Origin: Theodoxus fluviatilis
Taxonomy: Eukaryota; Mollusca; Gastropoda; Cycloneritida; Neritidae
Direction of reading: 5' to 3'
DNA: 64,000 nt
Assembly (NCBI GenBank): GCA_034096865.1
Contig: JAWQFJ010001802.1
Location: 56,466-120,465 of the forward strand
A model generated the notes under the pieces. That model made no database searches. It saw only the letters and a list, made by a program, of their open reading frames with translations, and was not told the DNA's origin. The stretch's first letter is position 1; the number at the start of each line of letters is the position of its first letter. Positions 44,194-55,890 of this stretch are shown piece by piece. The position numbers and the translations under genes were made by a program.

Positions 44194-45013
44194 GGCTGTC
44201 CATCTTAAAACCCGCATTTGCCTTCATTCTCCTACTGTTCTCACTCTCGTGGGTGGTCTCTGAACGCACCATCCCATGGCCACTGACGTCATGGATAGCC
44301 AGTCACTTGTGCAGTCCTCCTCAGAGGCCGAGAGCTGATAAAATGCTTTTTGTTTTGCTGATCTGTTGTATGCACCTGTAAACAAAGCTTGATGTCACTT
44401 GTCATACAGGGGATGTTTCATGGGGTAATGAGTGGGCCAAATTTTTATTAGGTCTTGTGATGCTTTTTAGCCATCTACATAACAGGAATGCTAATGATGA
44501 GCTGCATCATTCATCAGATTTGAACAGTCCATTGCAGTGATGGACAGCTGCTATGTTGCCTGTGAAGACATTTCTCTGAGATGAAGTTCAAAGTTCATCT
44601 ATGTGGAGATTTGATCCTTGTGATTGTAAGATTTTCTTAGGTGGGATTAATTTGTAAGAACATTAACTTCATGCTGATCATGGAAGCTGAAACACATTTA
44701 ATACTGCCATGCTCCTTTGACTTCATGGAATCTCCGTCATTGCTAATGGTAGGGAAGTAGATTATCAGTAAATGATAGGTGTCCAAGTTACAACTTTTGA
44801 GTGAGAAATATATCAAGGCTGTTGAACGTTTAGTAGATTGTTAGTCTCTTTCAGTCTTTGGCATGTCTTGGTCTAGGTTCACTAGTTCACTGTGTAGCAC
44901 ATGAATCAGGAGACTAGATCAAATGGCTAGAGAACTTGATACTTTTGGTAGCCAACTATTGTCACAAGAGTACTTGCGTCATGACGCACGCTGCATTTGT
45001 ATCTCTTACTTAG

Positions 45014-45381
45014 GCTGAAATGGTCGTTGTCAACCACATTCGGGGACAGAGTACTCGGTCTTTGAAATCTCGTCCTTACAGTCACGTGACATACCGATGA
45101 ACATGCGTGTCCTTTATGCGTCCTTTACGGACCATGCATGCCTCCCTGTAGGCCGGCACTGTATTCAAATAGTTCAACAAATCTTGTCCCATTCGAACGT
45201 CGACCGCCATTTTGATAGGTAAACTGCCTGTTGTTGGCAGTCTCGTTCTCGTTCAAATGCCGAGATTTCAAAGACCGAGTACTCTGTCCCCGTGGACAGA
45301 GTACTCCAAGTACTCTGTCCCCGTGGACAGAGTACTCCGAGTACTCTGTCCCCGAATGTGGTTGACAACGACCATTTCAGC
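45014..45381. mobile_element. Long-TIR element with 9-bp target duplication (MULE-like MITE)
   Basis: The termini are inverted repeats of about 45 bp starting GCTGAAATGGTCGTTG. The flanks are CTTACTTAG on both sides (45005-45013 and 45382-45390). The right TIR carries two extra tandem units around GGACAGAGTACT. No coding capacity. Long TIRs with a 9-bp duplication are typical of Mutator-like elements. Confidence 0.75.
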
Positions 45382-46039
45382 CTTACTTAGTCATCAGTAT
45401 AGTGCATTTGCACTAGTTCTGATGTCTTTCTGCTGATCCATTTCTCATTTCTGTCCTGCATATGATCAGCTTTCCCTTCTCCTACCCTCATTGAGTGTCC
45501 TATGTTTTACTTCAGCATCTAGTCTCTCTGCTTCTGTGTTCAGTGCCGAGCCTGCCACAAGTTGGGGAAGAGCAGAGCACACTCATTGTATGAAGTCCAG
45601 TGCACCAGTGTCTGAGTCTCTGAAGTGATTTGAAAGCCAGATGGACAAGACATATCACACAAGCAGATGTTGCTCATGTTTGGATTACTGGCCAGTGGTT
45701 TCGTGGCTTTGTCCACCAACTGTGATAATCAGTGCATGCAATTTCTGCTCATTTGGATGTGGGAGCCAAGCCACACACTGACGCAGCCCCTCCAGGCTCT
45801 CCATCCTCTGCAGCAAGGCAAGGCAGTGCGTGAGGAAAGGAGAGGCAATGTCTTACAGGGGTGATCTTCACTCTCTCTTATTTTTTTCTCTCTCTCAGAG
45901 TGGTGGAAAAAAAATTGCAAGCACACAAAGTACATGGGGGCACTCTCTCTTTCTCTCTCTCCCACATGCGCATGTTCACACACACACACACACACACAAG
46001 TGCACAAGCGAGTGCTACTACACACCCACACATGTCACA

Positions 46040-46091
<52 letters not shown>
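46040..46091. repeat. (CA)n microsatellite in the palindrome spacer
   Basis: About 25 CA units, 120 bp before the start of the right arm. Confidence 0.92.
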
Positions 46092-46093
<2 letters not shown>

Positions 46094-47065
46094 TAGGGAC
46101 TTTTGAAATTCAGGTAAGACACCCAGTGCCTACCTGACTGCTCAGTGAGTGACACTGGTCCAGAGATTTTCGAAGCTGCTTCTTGGCATTGGTCTCTGCC
46201 AGGGCAAACTTGGCTGCCAATGTTCCCACAGTATCTCACTGTCTGCTTGGACTTGTTGCAGCATGACTACAAGTACATTCAGAAGGAGGTATCAGTGCTT
46301 GCTTGTCTCTGCTGACAAAGTAGGCCATAAATCTCATCCAAGAGCACAATTGAGCCTCCAGAATTACCTCTTCATCTAGAAATCTAGGATGGTTTTTAGA
46401 ACCCTGCTCCAACGAAACCAACATTTCAAGAGCAATTGTGCTCTTCTTGACTGGGTCACTGGATTGTTGAGCCCCGCTTGCCAGTCCACTGTTGAAAGAG
46501 GCATCCGCTCTTTCCAGCTTGACTTCGAATAAAAGTGTCTTGCTTAACATGTGGCTGCCACTCCAGAAAGGACACGGTGACACACTTAATCCAAGGAATG
46601 GTTGATGCGCTTGTGACTGCCTCATGCAGAAAAACAACCTGCAGTAAGAGCATACACACGTGGAATGGGTGTTTCACTCATGACTGCCTTGCGTGATGGA
46701 AGCTTTAGTGCACCATATGGTGATGTTCCTCAGAAATTGGTTATGTTATCTTAAAAGATATAACTAGTACTCATTTCTTGGTGCCTATGTGTGAATGTTC
46801 ATTGATATCAGCATGTATGCAGAACATATTTAGATTCAGTTGTGTGTGGGATTGTGCATTGGAAAGTGGCTTCAGTGTTTAACACTTCATTCAGCTCACA
46901 AACATCACAAGTTTCATGTGGGAAAGTGAAGTGGAATTAGTAGTAACAGTCTGCATGTTTGATGCAGAATTTGATCATTGTGTAACAACAGAAGATTTTA
47001 CCGATTCCACTCAATTCTGATTAAACCCAAATGAAATCTTCATTGAAAATGTAGTTTGGATGATG

Positions 47066-48999
47066 CAGGGATGAAAATTTTCCGCGGATCCGAGGATTTC
47101 CTCGGATTTGATGACCAATTTGGTCACTCTCGAGATTCGTGTAAATCCGTTGAGAAATTTTTTAGGGGGGGGGGGGGGGGGGTTAGGTTGAACCACACCG
47201 GCTGATGGGTAGCCATTTTGATGCCTCGGCCAATCGTGCAAATCTGCTTAAAAGCACACGAAGCAGAAATCGGAAACTAGTCTGAACCAATGAAACGCTT
47301 CAAAAGAGAAGCCTCTGTCTAACCTTTGCTCTGATTGGTCGCTTAATCCGTGCGCATTGCGTGATCATGGCCGAATTGATGAACGGAAACAGCCGAAGCT
47401 AGCTTCGGCTCTTTTCGACATAAGGAACGCACGGCGTCTTTAGTATCAATCAACCAAGTGCAAGAATGCCGAGGAGGGATGCAAAGAAGTTTGCTACGCT
47501 GCATAAATTTGGGGAAAAGCCGAAGAAAAAAGGAAAACAACGGTAGACTTGTCAACAGCCTCCGGAGCGGAGAATTCGACAGTGATCGCTTCTGTTTCGA
47601 TCGACACCGCACCACGTGCGAGCGGCGATTCAGCAGCTACCACTCTTGACTTGAGTCGATCAAAACTACGTCTGGCGCAGCTGTTTCGAGGTTGCTCGCC
47701 TCCTCATCGTCCGCTCAGAAACGAAGACATGGAGTGGGAACCGACTTATGTCCTGACTCCGGAGCTCGAGAATCGACAGCGCTTGCTTCTAGTTCTACTT
47801 CGACCGAAGATGCACCTCTCGCTAGTAGTGATTCGGCAACCTCCGCACTCACGTTTATCGAATCTGCTTCTGGCGCAGCTGATGTTGCGAAAGCAATCGC
47901 CTCCTCATCGTCAGAATCTGTCCCTACCAGTGCCAAGAAACTTCGTCGTTTCGAGAGCGAGACAAGAGAGCCAGTAGGTGATGACGAGAACGTGATCGTC
48001 AGCATGAGCATGATGAACAAGCTCGTCTCCGTGTTCCGCTGCCGAGATTGTGACCAGCTGCCGTTAACAGTGACCAAAAATCAGTCGGCGATGTTTGGAT
48101 CAGCGAGCAAGCTGAAAGTGTTCTGCTCAGCATGTGGGAACACCATTACGGCGGTCAGGACCTCACCAAAGACAGGTACTCTGCACAATGGCTATGACAT
48201 CAACCGTCGTCTCGTCGTTGCTGCCACCTCCATTGGGATTGGGTTCACCCAACTGAGACGATTTTTCGCTCTCATGAACATGCCCCCACCCATGCATCTG
48301 AAGACATGGCAGCTCTACCAGAAGACGCTGCATTCAGGAGTTCATCGGGCTGCTGATAGGCACCTTCAGGAGGCAGCTGAACAGGTTCGACTGATGTACT
48401 TGCAGTTGAAAATTAGTCAGCCAACTCCAGAAGGACGTCTAGATATTGCAGTTTCGTTCGATGGGAGCTGGCACAAGCGTGGGCGAACATCTCACAGTGG
48501 CATTGCTGGTGTCATCGAGATCTACAGTGGACTTGTTGTAGACTTTGTGAGATGTCAAGTTTCAGGAGTGATATGAATAAATGATGCGGAGGTAACACAA
48601 CTTCAAATTTTTGGCATGATGTTGACAAGTGTTTGTACTGTACTAGTTGTTGAAAAAACTTCCTGGTGCACTTTTCACAAGGGATGTTTTTATATAACCA
48701 ATATTCAGACAGCTGATTTTGTAATGTAGGAAGTAATGTCTGAAAATTTAGAATATAAATTATAGTTTTCAGCACCTTTCATAAGCAGATTTTGACATTT
48801 GCTCTTGTCTGAATTTGTACTTGAATTGCTAGGAAATGCCTTCTCAGCACTTATAAATAGCATAAAAATTTTCGGCGGGGGCCCTTGCCCCCCTGGTCCC
48901 CCCAGCGGGGCGTTGCCCCTGCACCCCACCGGGGCCTAGGCGGCCCCTGGACCCCGGCCAAGTTTCCTCTTTTTTTCCCATTTGCTGTTTTCATCCCTG
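47066..48999. mobile_element. DNA transposon with 6-bp TSD ATGATG, right-arm specific (element 1)
   Basis: TIRs are CAGGGATGAAAA and its complement. ATGATG flanks both ends (47060-47065, 49000-49005), and the left arm shows the empty site with a single ATGATG. Inside are a poly-G run near the left end, a degraded transposase-like gene (47466-48576) and a GC-rich palindromic block near the right end (about 48875-48955). Confidence 0.85.
47466..48576 (+). pseudogene. Mutator-like transposase, N-terminal half, frameshifted and truncated
   Basis: Coding begins at ATG 47466 (MPRRDAKKFATLHKFGEK), meets a stop at 47544, and needs frame changes to continue in the frame open from 47692 to the stop at 48576. 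The readable part has a CxxC...CxxC ribbon (CRDCDQ ... CSACGN, around 48030-48160), a helical middle, and VSFDGSWHKRG (about 48450-48480). The last resembles the first catalytic Asp region of the Mutator-like transposase domain found in many invertebrate elements. It stops just after GLVVDF, so the rest of the catalytic core is missing; a GTGAGA after VVDF could be a splice donor. Family name from motif memory, not a search. Confidence 0.6.
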
Positions 49000-49042
49000 A
49001 TGATGGCAAAGTCATTCATCCTGAACTTCCTGTGGAAGGAAT

Positions 49043-50475
49043 CAGACATGGAACAAAGGAATTGTGAAAAATACTGAAACTGAAGGCGCGAAGCGCCGAA
49101 CCGACGCCGCAAAGCGCCAAGCAAGCTAGGGGGGTCCGGGGGCATGCCCCCCCGGAAAATGTATTTAATAGGGGAAGCCAAATGGTGCAATCTGATGCAA
49201 TCTGATCAGGAAAATTAACTTTCTAGGCTGTTCACTGAAACAGCTACAGTACAAAAAAAGTACTTTTTTTTAAGTACTCACCCAAAATCACATGTCTGTT
49301 TTAGATTGATCTCTGCTAGCAATAGTTGTGTGTTGGGTGTGCAAATACCCAAAAATTGTACATAAAAAAGTCTGTTCATTTTGTGACTGTTTAGTCTTCA
49401 TTTCATTGATACTCTGGGAAGTTTGCTGAAGAAATCCCTCAGGTCACCACTGGAAACCTGCCTTTTCTTTGCTGGGGCCGGCACCACATTAGCTTCACTC
49501 ATGGGCACAGATGACGATCTTTTGTTGATGGGGGTCTGCACCACCTTCATGGCGGAAGAAGAGGCCACCTTGGGAATACAAAACCCCGGAGACACACCAT
49601 TAGCAGTGACTGGAGGTACAGTTTCCCTTCTGGAAGCACTGACCACAGCTGATGTGGAGGGTGTGGGAGTCTGCAGCTTATTTTTAGAAGAGGCTACCTT
49701 GCGGCTCCATGATTTCCGAGCAAAAGCAATGTGGGATGGTCTACGACTTCGGCCATCAACTGGAACCGTAGCATGATGAGGTACAACACGGGTTGATCTT
49801 CAGGGAGTTCCAGTGGCTGCCGAATCTTTGGGTCCACAGACGGCGTTGTTCGATGCAAATCCAATTTCAGTGCGTGTTTGTTGGTGGTGAGATGCTTTAC
49901 CAACGCAGACTTTCCATTTGTCCCGTAATTGGTGATTCCTTTCTCGCACCACTTGCAAATGGCTTCTCCAGGCACGTCGATTTTTGCGATGGAATCGCCG
50001 ATCAACTGGGATCTCTCCTTGCCCTTGTATTTCACTACAACTCTCTCCGACAGCCATTGCGCTTTCCGTTTGTTTTTCACACTGTCAATCTTGTCGATGT
50101 TCGCGGACTCAACACTTTCATTTTCTGTCAACACTCGATAGGCGTAAATCGCCATTTTGACTGCTTCGACTTCACAACTGCACAAGCGCTCGGAGAATCC
50201 GAAAACGAGTATTTTCAGCTTCGGCAAAGATCGGCAATGATCATGACCAATCAAAACGAGCGCAAAGTTTGGATAAATGACGTCGCAGTACTTCATGAAA
50301 CATGACGGAACGACCCGACAACCGAACTTGCGAAGGCGCCAAAGTTCACCCTACCCCCCCCCCCCCCCCCCCCCCCCCCCAATTTTCTCTTCGGATTTGC
50401 GTCGATCTCAGAAATGACCCATTGACTTTTTAAAAATACGGAAATCAGTATAAATACGGATCAGTCCCATGTCTG
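49043..50475. mobile_element. DNA transposon with 6-bp TSD AGGAAT, right-arm specific (element 2)
   Basis: TIRs CAGACATGG[A/G]AC, flanked by AGGAAT on both sides (49037-49042, 50476-50481). The left arm carries the empty site. It lies only 43 bp from element 1. A G-rich palindromic block (about 49128-49170, core GGTCCGGGGGCATGCC) lies near the left end and a poly-C run (about 50356-50381) near the right end, which mirrors the layout of element 1. Confidence 0.85.
49398..50156 (-). pseudogene. Zinc-finger protein of element 2, one frameshift
   Basis: Minus strand, ATG at 50156 in a CAAAATGGCG context. About 120 codons are open, with a BED/TTF-like zinc finger ICKWCEKGITNYG ... HLTTNKH. A single frame change near 49790 leads into a second open stretch ending DLRDFFSKLPRVSMK and a stop at 49398. 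No catalytic domain is visible, so it may be an accessory protein or a remnant. Confidence 0.6.
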
Positions 50476-50923
50476 AGGAATGTGTGGAAATTGGTCTGGT
50501 TAAATCTGATAGAATATCATTCAAATTTACAGAAATCATCCAATTCTTTGTTCAACATGGGAGGATATTTGTGAAGAAAGTGAGACGGACAAAAGTGGAG
50601 AGAATGGACACACCATTTAGAGGAGACATCTATCCCACCATCTATAGCTTATGGTTCGACTTCTCAGGAGTTGACAAGCAGTCTGTTTCCCCGAAAGCAT
50701 TGGGTTACCATGTATCTATGAGAGTGTTTCTCTACTGCACAATGTAAACATCACATAAGAATCCAGTTGCTGTAATCATGGTCAGTTCAGAAACATGCAA
50801 GACGTGATAAACCAAGTGGACAGGTTTTGCTTGGGTGTCTGTGACACTGTAGGTGTCTGTGACACTGTAGGTACTGAAGTATCTTTTCATTGGAGGTGTC
50901 TGCAAGGCATTTTAACATGTTTA

Positions 50924-51805
50924 ACAAGAAGGGCAAAGCCCATACGACTCACATGCTTGACCTTGACTTTTATATGACCTTGACCTTCAGGTGACCTTCA
51001 AGGTCAAGGTCAAACAACTAAACCTACCAATGACATCATACACAAAGAAATGCTTTACACATTTTTCCTACCAAAATACATGTGACCTTGACCCAAGGTC
51101 AAGGTCATCCAAGGTCATGCAACACAAAGCAGTTAATTCAAGACATAGGAAGCACAATGGTGCTTATTGCCACTTTCTACCATGAGATATAGTCACTTTT
51201 AGTGGTTCACTACCCCATTTTGGTCACATTTCATAAGGGTCAAAGTGACCTTGACCTTGATGATATGTGAACAAATGTGTCTCATGATGAAAGTATAACA
51301 TGTGCCCCACATAATTATTAAGTTTGAAACAGTTATCTTCCATAGTTCAGGGTCAAGGTCACTTCAAAATATGTATACAATCCAACTTTGAAGAGCTCCT
51401 GTGACCTTGACCTTGAAGCAAGGTCAACCAAACTGGTATCAAAAGATAGGGCTTGCTTTGACCTATATACCACTTGTAGCTAAGGTCGCCATTCTCAATA
51501 ACGTGGGAGAAAATTGGGAAAATGTGAAAAATTACTGTTTTTGAGAGCACATTTATGGCTCCTGTGACCTTGACCTTGAAGCAAGGTCAAGTCACTATGT
51601 ATGTTTTTTGAGGCCTTGTCATCATACACCATCATGCCACATTTGGTGTTGATAGACTTAATAGTCTCCGAGAAAAATCCAACGTTTAAGTTTTTTACGC
51701 CCGGACGGACGGACGCCCGGACGGACGGACGGACGGGCGGACGCCCGGACGGACGACACGGCTCAGTACATAGACTCACTTTTGCTTCGCATGCGAGTCA
51801 AAAAA
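50924..51805 (-). mobile_element. HINE/Helentron-like copy H10, right-arm specific
   Basis: Full-length minus-strand copy of the GACCTTGACC-rich family. The left arm at about 42840 is the empty site (CTGCAGGTTG then TTTAAACATG). The insertion lies between T residues and makes no duplication longer than about two bases, as expected for Helentrons. Confidence 0.8.
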
Positions 51806-53099
51806 CCTGCAGTAAATCAACCATTTCCACCACATTCTGCCCTGCAATGCAAGTATCAGGTGTGGTGATGCAGAGGGAAAAAAAATCAAGTACTACACTC
51901 TGTTGATGCCCTTTACCTTTGTTACTAAAAATGAATTACATCCCATATTCCCCTCTGTCATCATTTCCACACCACCCCTGACTGTCTGCAACAAATTGGG
52001 CATGACCTTTGGTTTTTCAACTAGGGCCCATTGTTCTGAATTAAGTAATCATGTTTGAATAGGAACACTCATTACCGAACCCACCTCATCACTGGTGTGG
52101 CACATAAATGGCTGGAAGGAAGGAAGTGTATCGCGGAAGGACCCCAGAACCAAAACAAGGGTGACAAATGAAGAGTTGCTTTAAAATGAATGGCAAGTAC
52201 AGGTGCAAATTTTTAACCGAGTTTATATTCTACCCTGTGCAGTTGTGTTTTTTGTTTTATGCCCGATATATGTGCTTGTACTTGCCCTGTAAAGAGGCTC
52301 CTCATTTACCTCCTTTGGTTATAGTTTTGTTTTACACGTTGCCTGCAGTCTACCTGTTACCAGGGTTCGTACAGGTTTTTCCGATACAAAATTCCATGAC
52401 TTTTCCATTACTTTCCATGAGCCTCAATAACATTTTCCTTTACATAGCGTACTGTGATACATGGCAGTTTAAAGATAAAAGTGTATGGCGCATGACCAAA
52501 CTCACGCACAATACACCCGTTGTAAAAAAAGTTCTAATTCTTTTTATTATATTTTACAGCAGATTGATTCAAAAACTGACAAATGCAAGTTAACAAACAA
52601 ATCATGAATGGACATTTCTTTCATCTTTTTCAAATCTTTCTTAATTGTAAAAATCCAGTAATTTGAAATAGTGCGCGATACCTTTCATGTGGCTTTTCAA
52701 GGCTGCCGCTCCTATGTTGGACACATCAAATTTTTTCACATAATCGGCACTTTGCCATCCCATTCAGTTTCACTCGCATGACCCACTCATGGTATTTTTC
52801 GTCTCGTGTCCAAGTATCGTAAAATCAACACTTTCCAGGCATGATTATCTCAAAGAAACACTGCACAGACCTGGGTACCCCAAATTTTGCCTCAGCGTAC
52901 TCACTGGTTCAGATAAGCGTATTTTTATAAAACTGTGCGTATTTTTTGCGCTGACCGACAATTGCAAAAATGCAGCTTTTGGTTTGCATACAAAGAGGCA
53001 ATGCAAGTGAAGAGTTACCTCCCCCTTGACCGCTAAATCCAGCTGCTTAGTTGAAGCGAAACTATGGGAGAGAGAGAGGGAGGGAGAGAGATAGGGAGG

Positions 53100-53113
53100 G
53101 GAGAGAGAGGGAG

Positions 53114-53177
<64 letters not shown>

Positions 53178-53188
53178 GAGGGAGGAGG

Positions 53189-53244
<56 letters not shown>

Positions 53245-53447
53245 CAGGGCCGGACCAAATGAGTTGGGGGGGGGGGGGTTCCTTTTTGGTTGGGGGGGTC
53301 AAATCAGCGAAGTGGCGAAGCCACGAGCGCGCGCCGGCAAAGCAGGCGCGCAAACTAGGGGGGTCCGGGGGCATGCCCCCCCGGAAAATTTTTGAAAAAC
53401 GGTTAAAATCTGTGCAATCTGGTGCATTCTGGGCCTTGTTTTGAGGG

Positions 53448-53490
<43 letters not shown>

Positions 53491-53548
53491 AGAGAGAGAG
53501 AGAGAGTGACACAGAGAGAGAAAGAGTGACACAGAGAGAGAGAGAGTG

Positions 53549-53589
<41 letters not shown>

Positions 53590-53600
53590 GACACACACAC
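53100..53600. repeat. (AG)n microsatellites
   Basis: Two long GA runs (about 53100-53244 and 53449-53600) with GTGACAC interruptions in the second. They generate several spurious Leu/Ser ORFs on the minus strand. Confidence 0.9.
53245..53430. mobile_element. Nested fragment sharing the G-rich block with element 2
   Basis: It starts CAGGGCCGGACC between two AG microsatellites, followed by poly-G and a block of about 35 bases identical to the element 2 block at about 49128 (core GGTCCGGGGGCATGCC). No second terminus is found, so it is probably truncated. Confidence 0.55.
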
Positions 53601-54690
53601 ACAGAGAGAGACACACGCATCAAGCACGCTCCTCCCTGCAAATGTTATTTTTAAGATTGCCTGACCCACTTCTTACTCCAGTATCATGTAGCAGCGCGGC
53701 TACACTAAACAGCCCTGGGAACGGCCGTGCGCTGGGGGATGCCTAGGTGACCAGTGTCCTCCTGTAGAGATACATAGTTTCGCTTCAACAGCCCGATTCA
53801 GCGCCTGCTGGACGGCCGTGGCACGCGGGTTGCCAGTAAAACATGGGTCGGAAAAAAATCTGTCAAGCGAGATGATGAAAATTGCGGATTGTGATGTGCG
53901 TAGCCGAAACAATACCGTTTGCGTAGGAAACAATAGACTTGCGTAGTTGCGTAGTATAGTATGCAAATGCGTAGTTTACTACGCTCAATGCGTAGAGTAA
54001 ACAGGTCTGACTGCACCACAAACAAAACAAGCTCTTTTCACTTTCTCCTCGTTTGAACCAACTGACCCGACCGGTGTGGAAATGAAACCAGGTCACCTAA
54101 CCAAAGAACCAATCAGGAAGCAGAAGACAAGCCTAGAAAACATCTTTTTTTCTTTCTCTTTTATTTATTGAATTCCATGACTTACATTGAAATTCCACGA
54201 TTTTCCAGGCCTGGAAAATGAAAAATCAAATTCCATAAATTTCCAGGCTTTCCATGACCTGTACGAACCCTGTGTTACAGTAAGTCTGAAGGACACCTGG
54301 ACATCAAATGTTGGCATATTACTGACTGCATCAACGGGTTTGTTTGAAGTCTCTGAAAGCTAAATTTTCAGTGCAAAAGAAACTTGCAACTCTGACCAAC
54401 TCCATTTTTATTTTCTTATCTTTGTAGTATTCATCCTGTTAGAAATAATATTAAAATTGCTTGAAAGCCAAGTTTATATTATAGAATATTGCATCACTAA
54501 TGAAGCATCCATAAGACCATGGCCTTACTTTTTTCATTCTTTGAATGTAAAAAAAATTGGCAAGAGCAACATGTGCTTACAAGTCCATAATTAAAGATGA
54601 TGCTGACACTGCATGTTTGTAATGGGCTGAACATTTTCCAGAAATCCTTTGCATGGAACTGATTGCATCATCCATGAACTCATCTGATGA

Positions 54691-54816
<126 letters not shown>

Positions 54817-55689
54817 ATGAATGTTTTCATTTTATCCATCAACGATGATGCTCGTCTTGATCTCATCATGAGCAATGCTTACAGATTCCATTGAATGCAC
54901 AAATCTCTCGTTGTAATCCATCTGCTTTGTTACTCTCTTCCAATCTTCAACATTGCCTGCTGTTTATCAGGGATTTGTCTTTCTCTATTAGTATTACATG
55001 TGTAAAATCATTAAGTACAACAGACTATACACTTTTATCTGTTATGATTTTTGTCCATCATAACACTATCTACCTAATTAATATATACATGTTTTGACAA
55101 ATTTATGTTCAATATAACAAACAAGCCACTAGAGGTTGCTTTGTAATAATGCTTTATCCAATACAAACAAGAAACAATCTTGCAACAAAATAGATAATTC
55201 CACAGAGTAGATAGTTTTGCAGTTACCTGACATTTTTCTGTCTTTCCTGGTTACTGCCTTCCAACTCATTCTTCCTGTCTTCACTGCTGCCATCATGACT
55301 GGACACGGCCCAATTTGCAGTTTATAAACCACACAGAGAAACAAAACTGTAGGTGCTTGCTTTCTCTCTCTCTCTGTCCCTTTTTCTCTCCTTTGTAATG
55401 CTTTGGTTGGTAGCTAGTTTTTTTTTATCATGAATTTGTCAATGATAGTAGTTTAGTTGGAAGAAACCGACAGAACAAAAAGCAAAGTTTCAACAAGTGA
55501 ATTTGCCGTTTTGCTTAATGTTGTTTTAATTTCATTTGTTTCAAAAGCTAGTTACATGCATAGAGTAAGTACTGTTCTCTCCAAGCATAATACATTGTCT
55601 GTGATAACTGTCAGTACATTTCTATCATACAGATAAGCTGCCAAATAAATCATCATGGTAACCTTTTACCCCCTCCTCCTGTCTTATTA

Positions 55690-55890
55690 CTGCTGCACAG
55701 TATTTACACAGAGCAAATAAGCATCAGGTATGGATAGGCAGGGACAAGCTTGAGAGTCAAGCTCCAAGACACAGGGCTCACACTTCCTAGGTACTCACAC
55801 AGAGCAAGTAAGCATCAGGTATGAATAGGCAGGCACAAGCCTGAGAGTCATGCTCCAAGGCACAGGGCTCACACTTCCTACGTACTCACT
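55690..55890. repeat. Tandem duplication of about 100 bp, right arm only
   Basis: The segment with CACAGAGCAA, GCATCAGGTATG and GGGCTCACACTTCCTA occurs twice here but once in the left arm (about 40745-40850, complement). Confidence 0.85.

Larger units (their letters stand above)
44194..46213. other. Palindrome spacer (single-copy, 2.0 kb)
   Basis: This segment has no partner in either arm. It holds a 368-bp long-TIR element (45014-45381), CT-rich and CA microsatellite sequence (about 45880-46091) and no recognised gene. Confidence 0.8.
52361..54272. mobile_element. DNA transposon with 6-bp TSD TGTTAC, right-arm specific (element 4)
   Basis: The 16-bp TIR CAGGGTTCGTACAGGT is perfect at both ends, with TGTTAC on both flanks (52355-52360, 54273-54278) and a single TGTTAC at the empty site in the left arm. 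Subterminal CCATGAC/CCAGG repeats follow the right TIR. The interior has long AG microsatellites and a nested fragment (53245-53430). No intact gene. Confidence 0.85.

Noticed and set aside
45830..46106. Several His/Thr or Cys/Val-rich ORFs
   Set aside because: Translations of CA/GT microsatellites.
53033..53669. Ser/Leu-rich ORFs up to 202 codons
   Set aside because: Translations of AG/CT microsatellites inside element 4.
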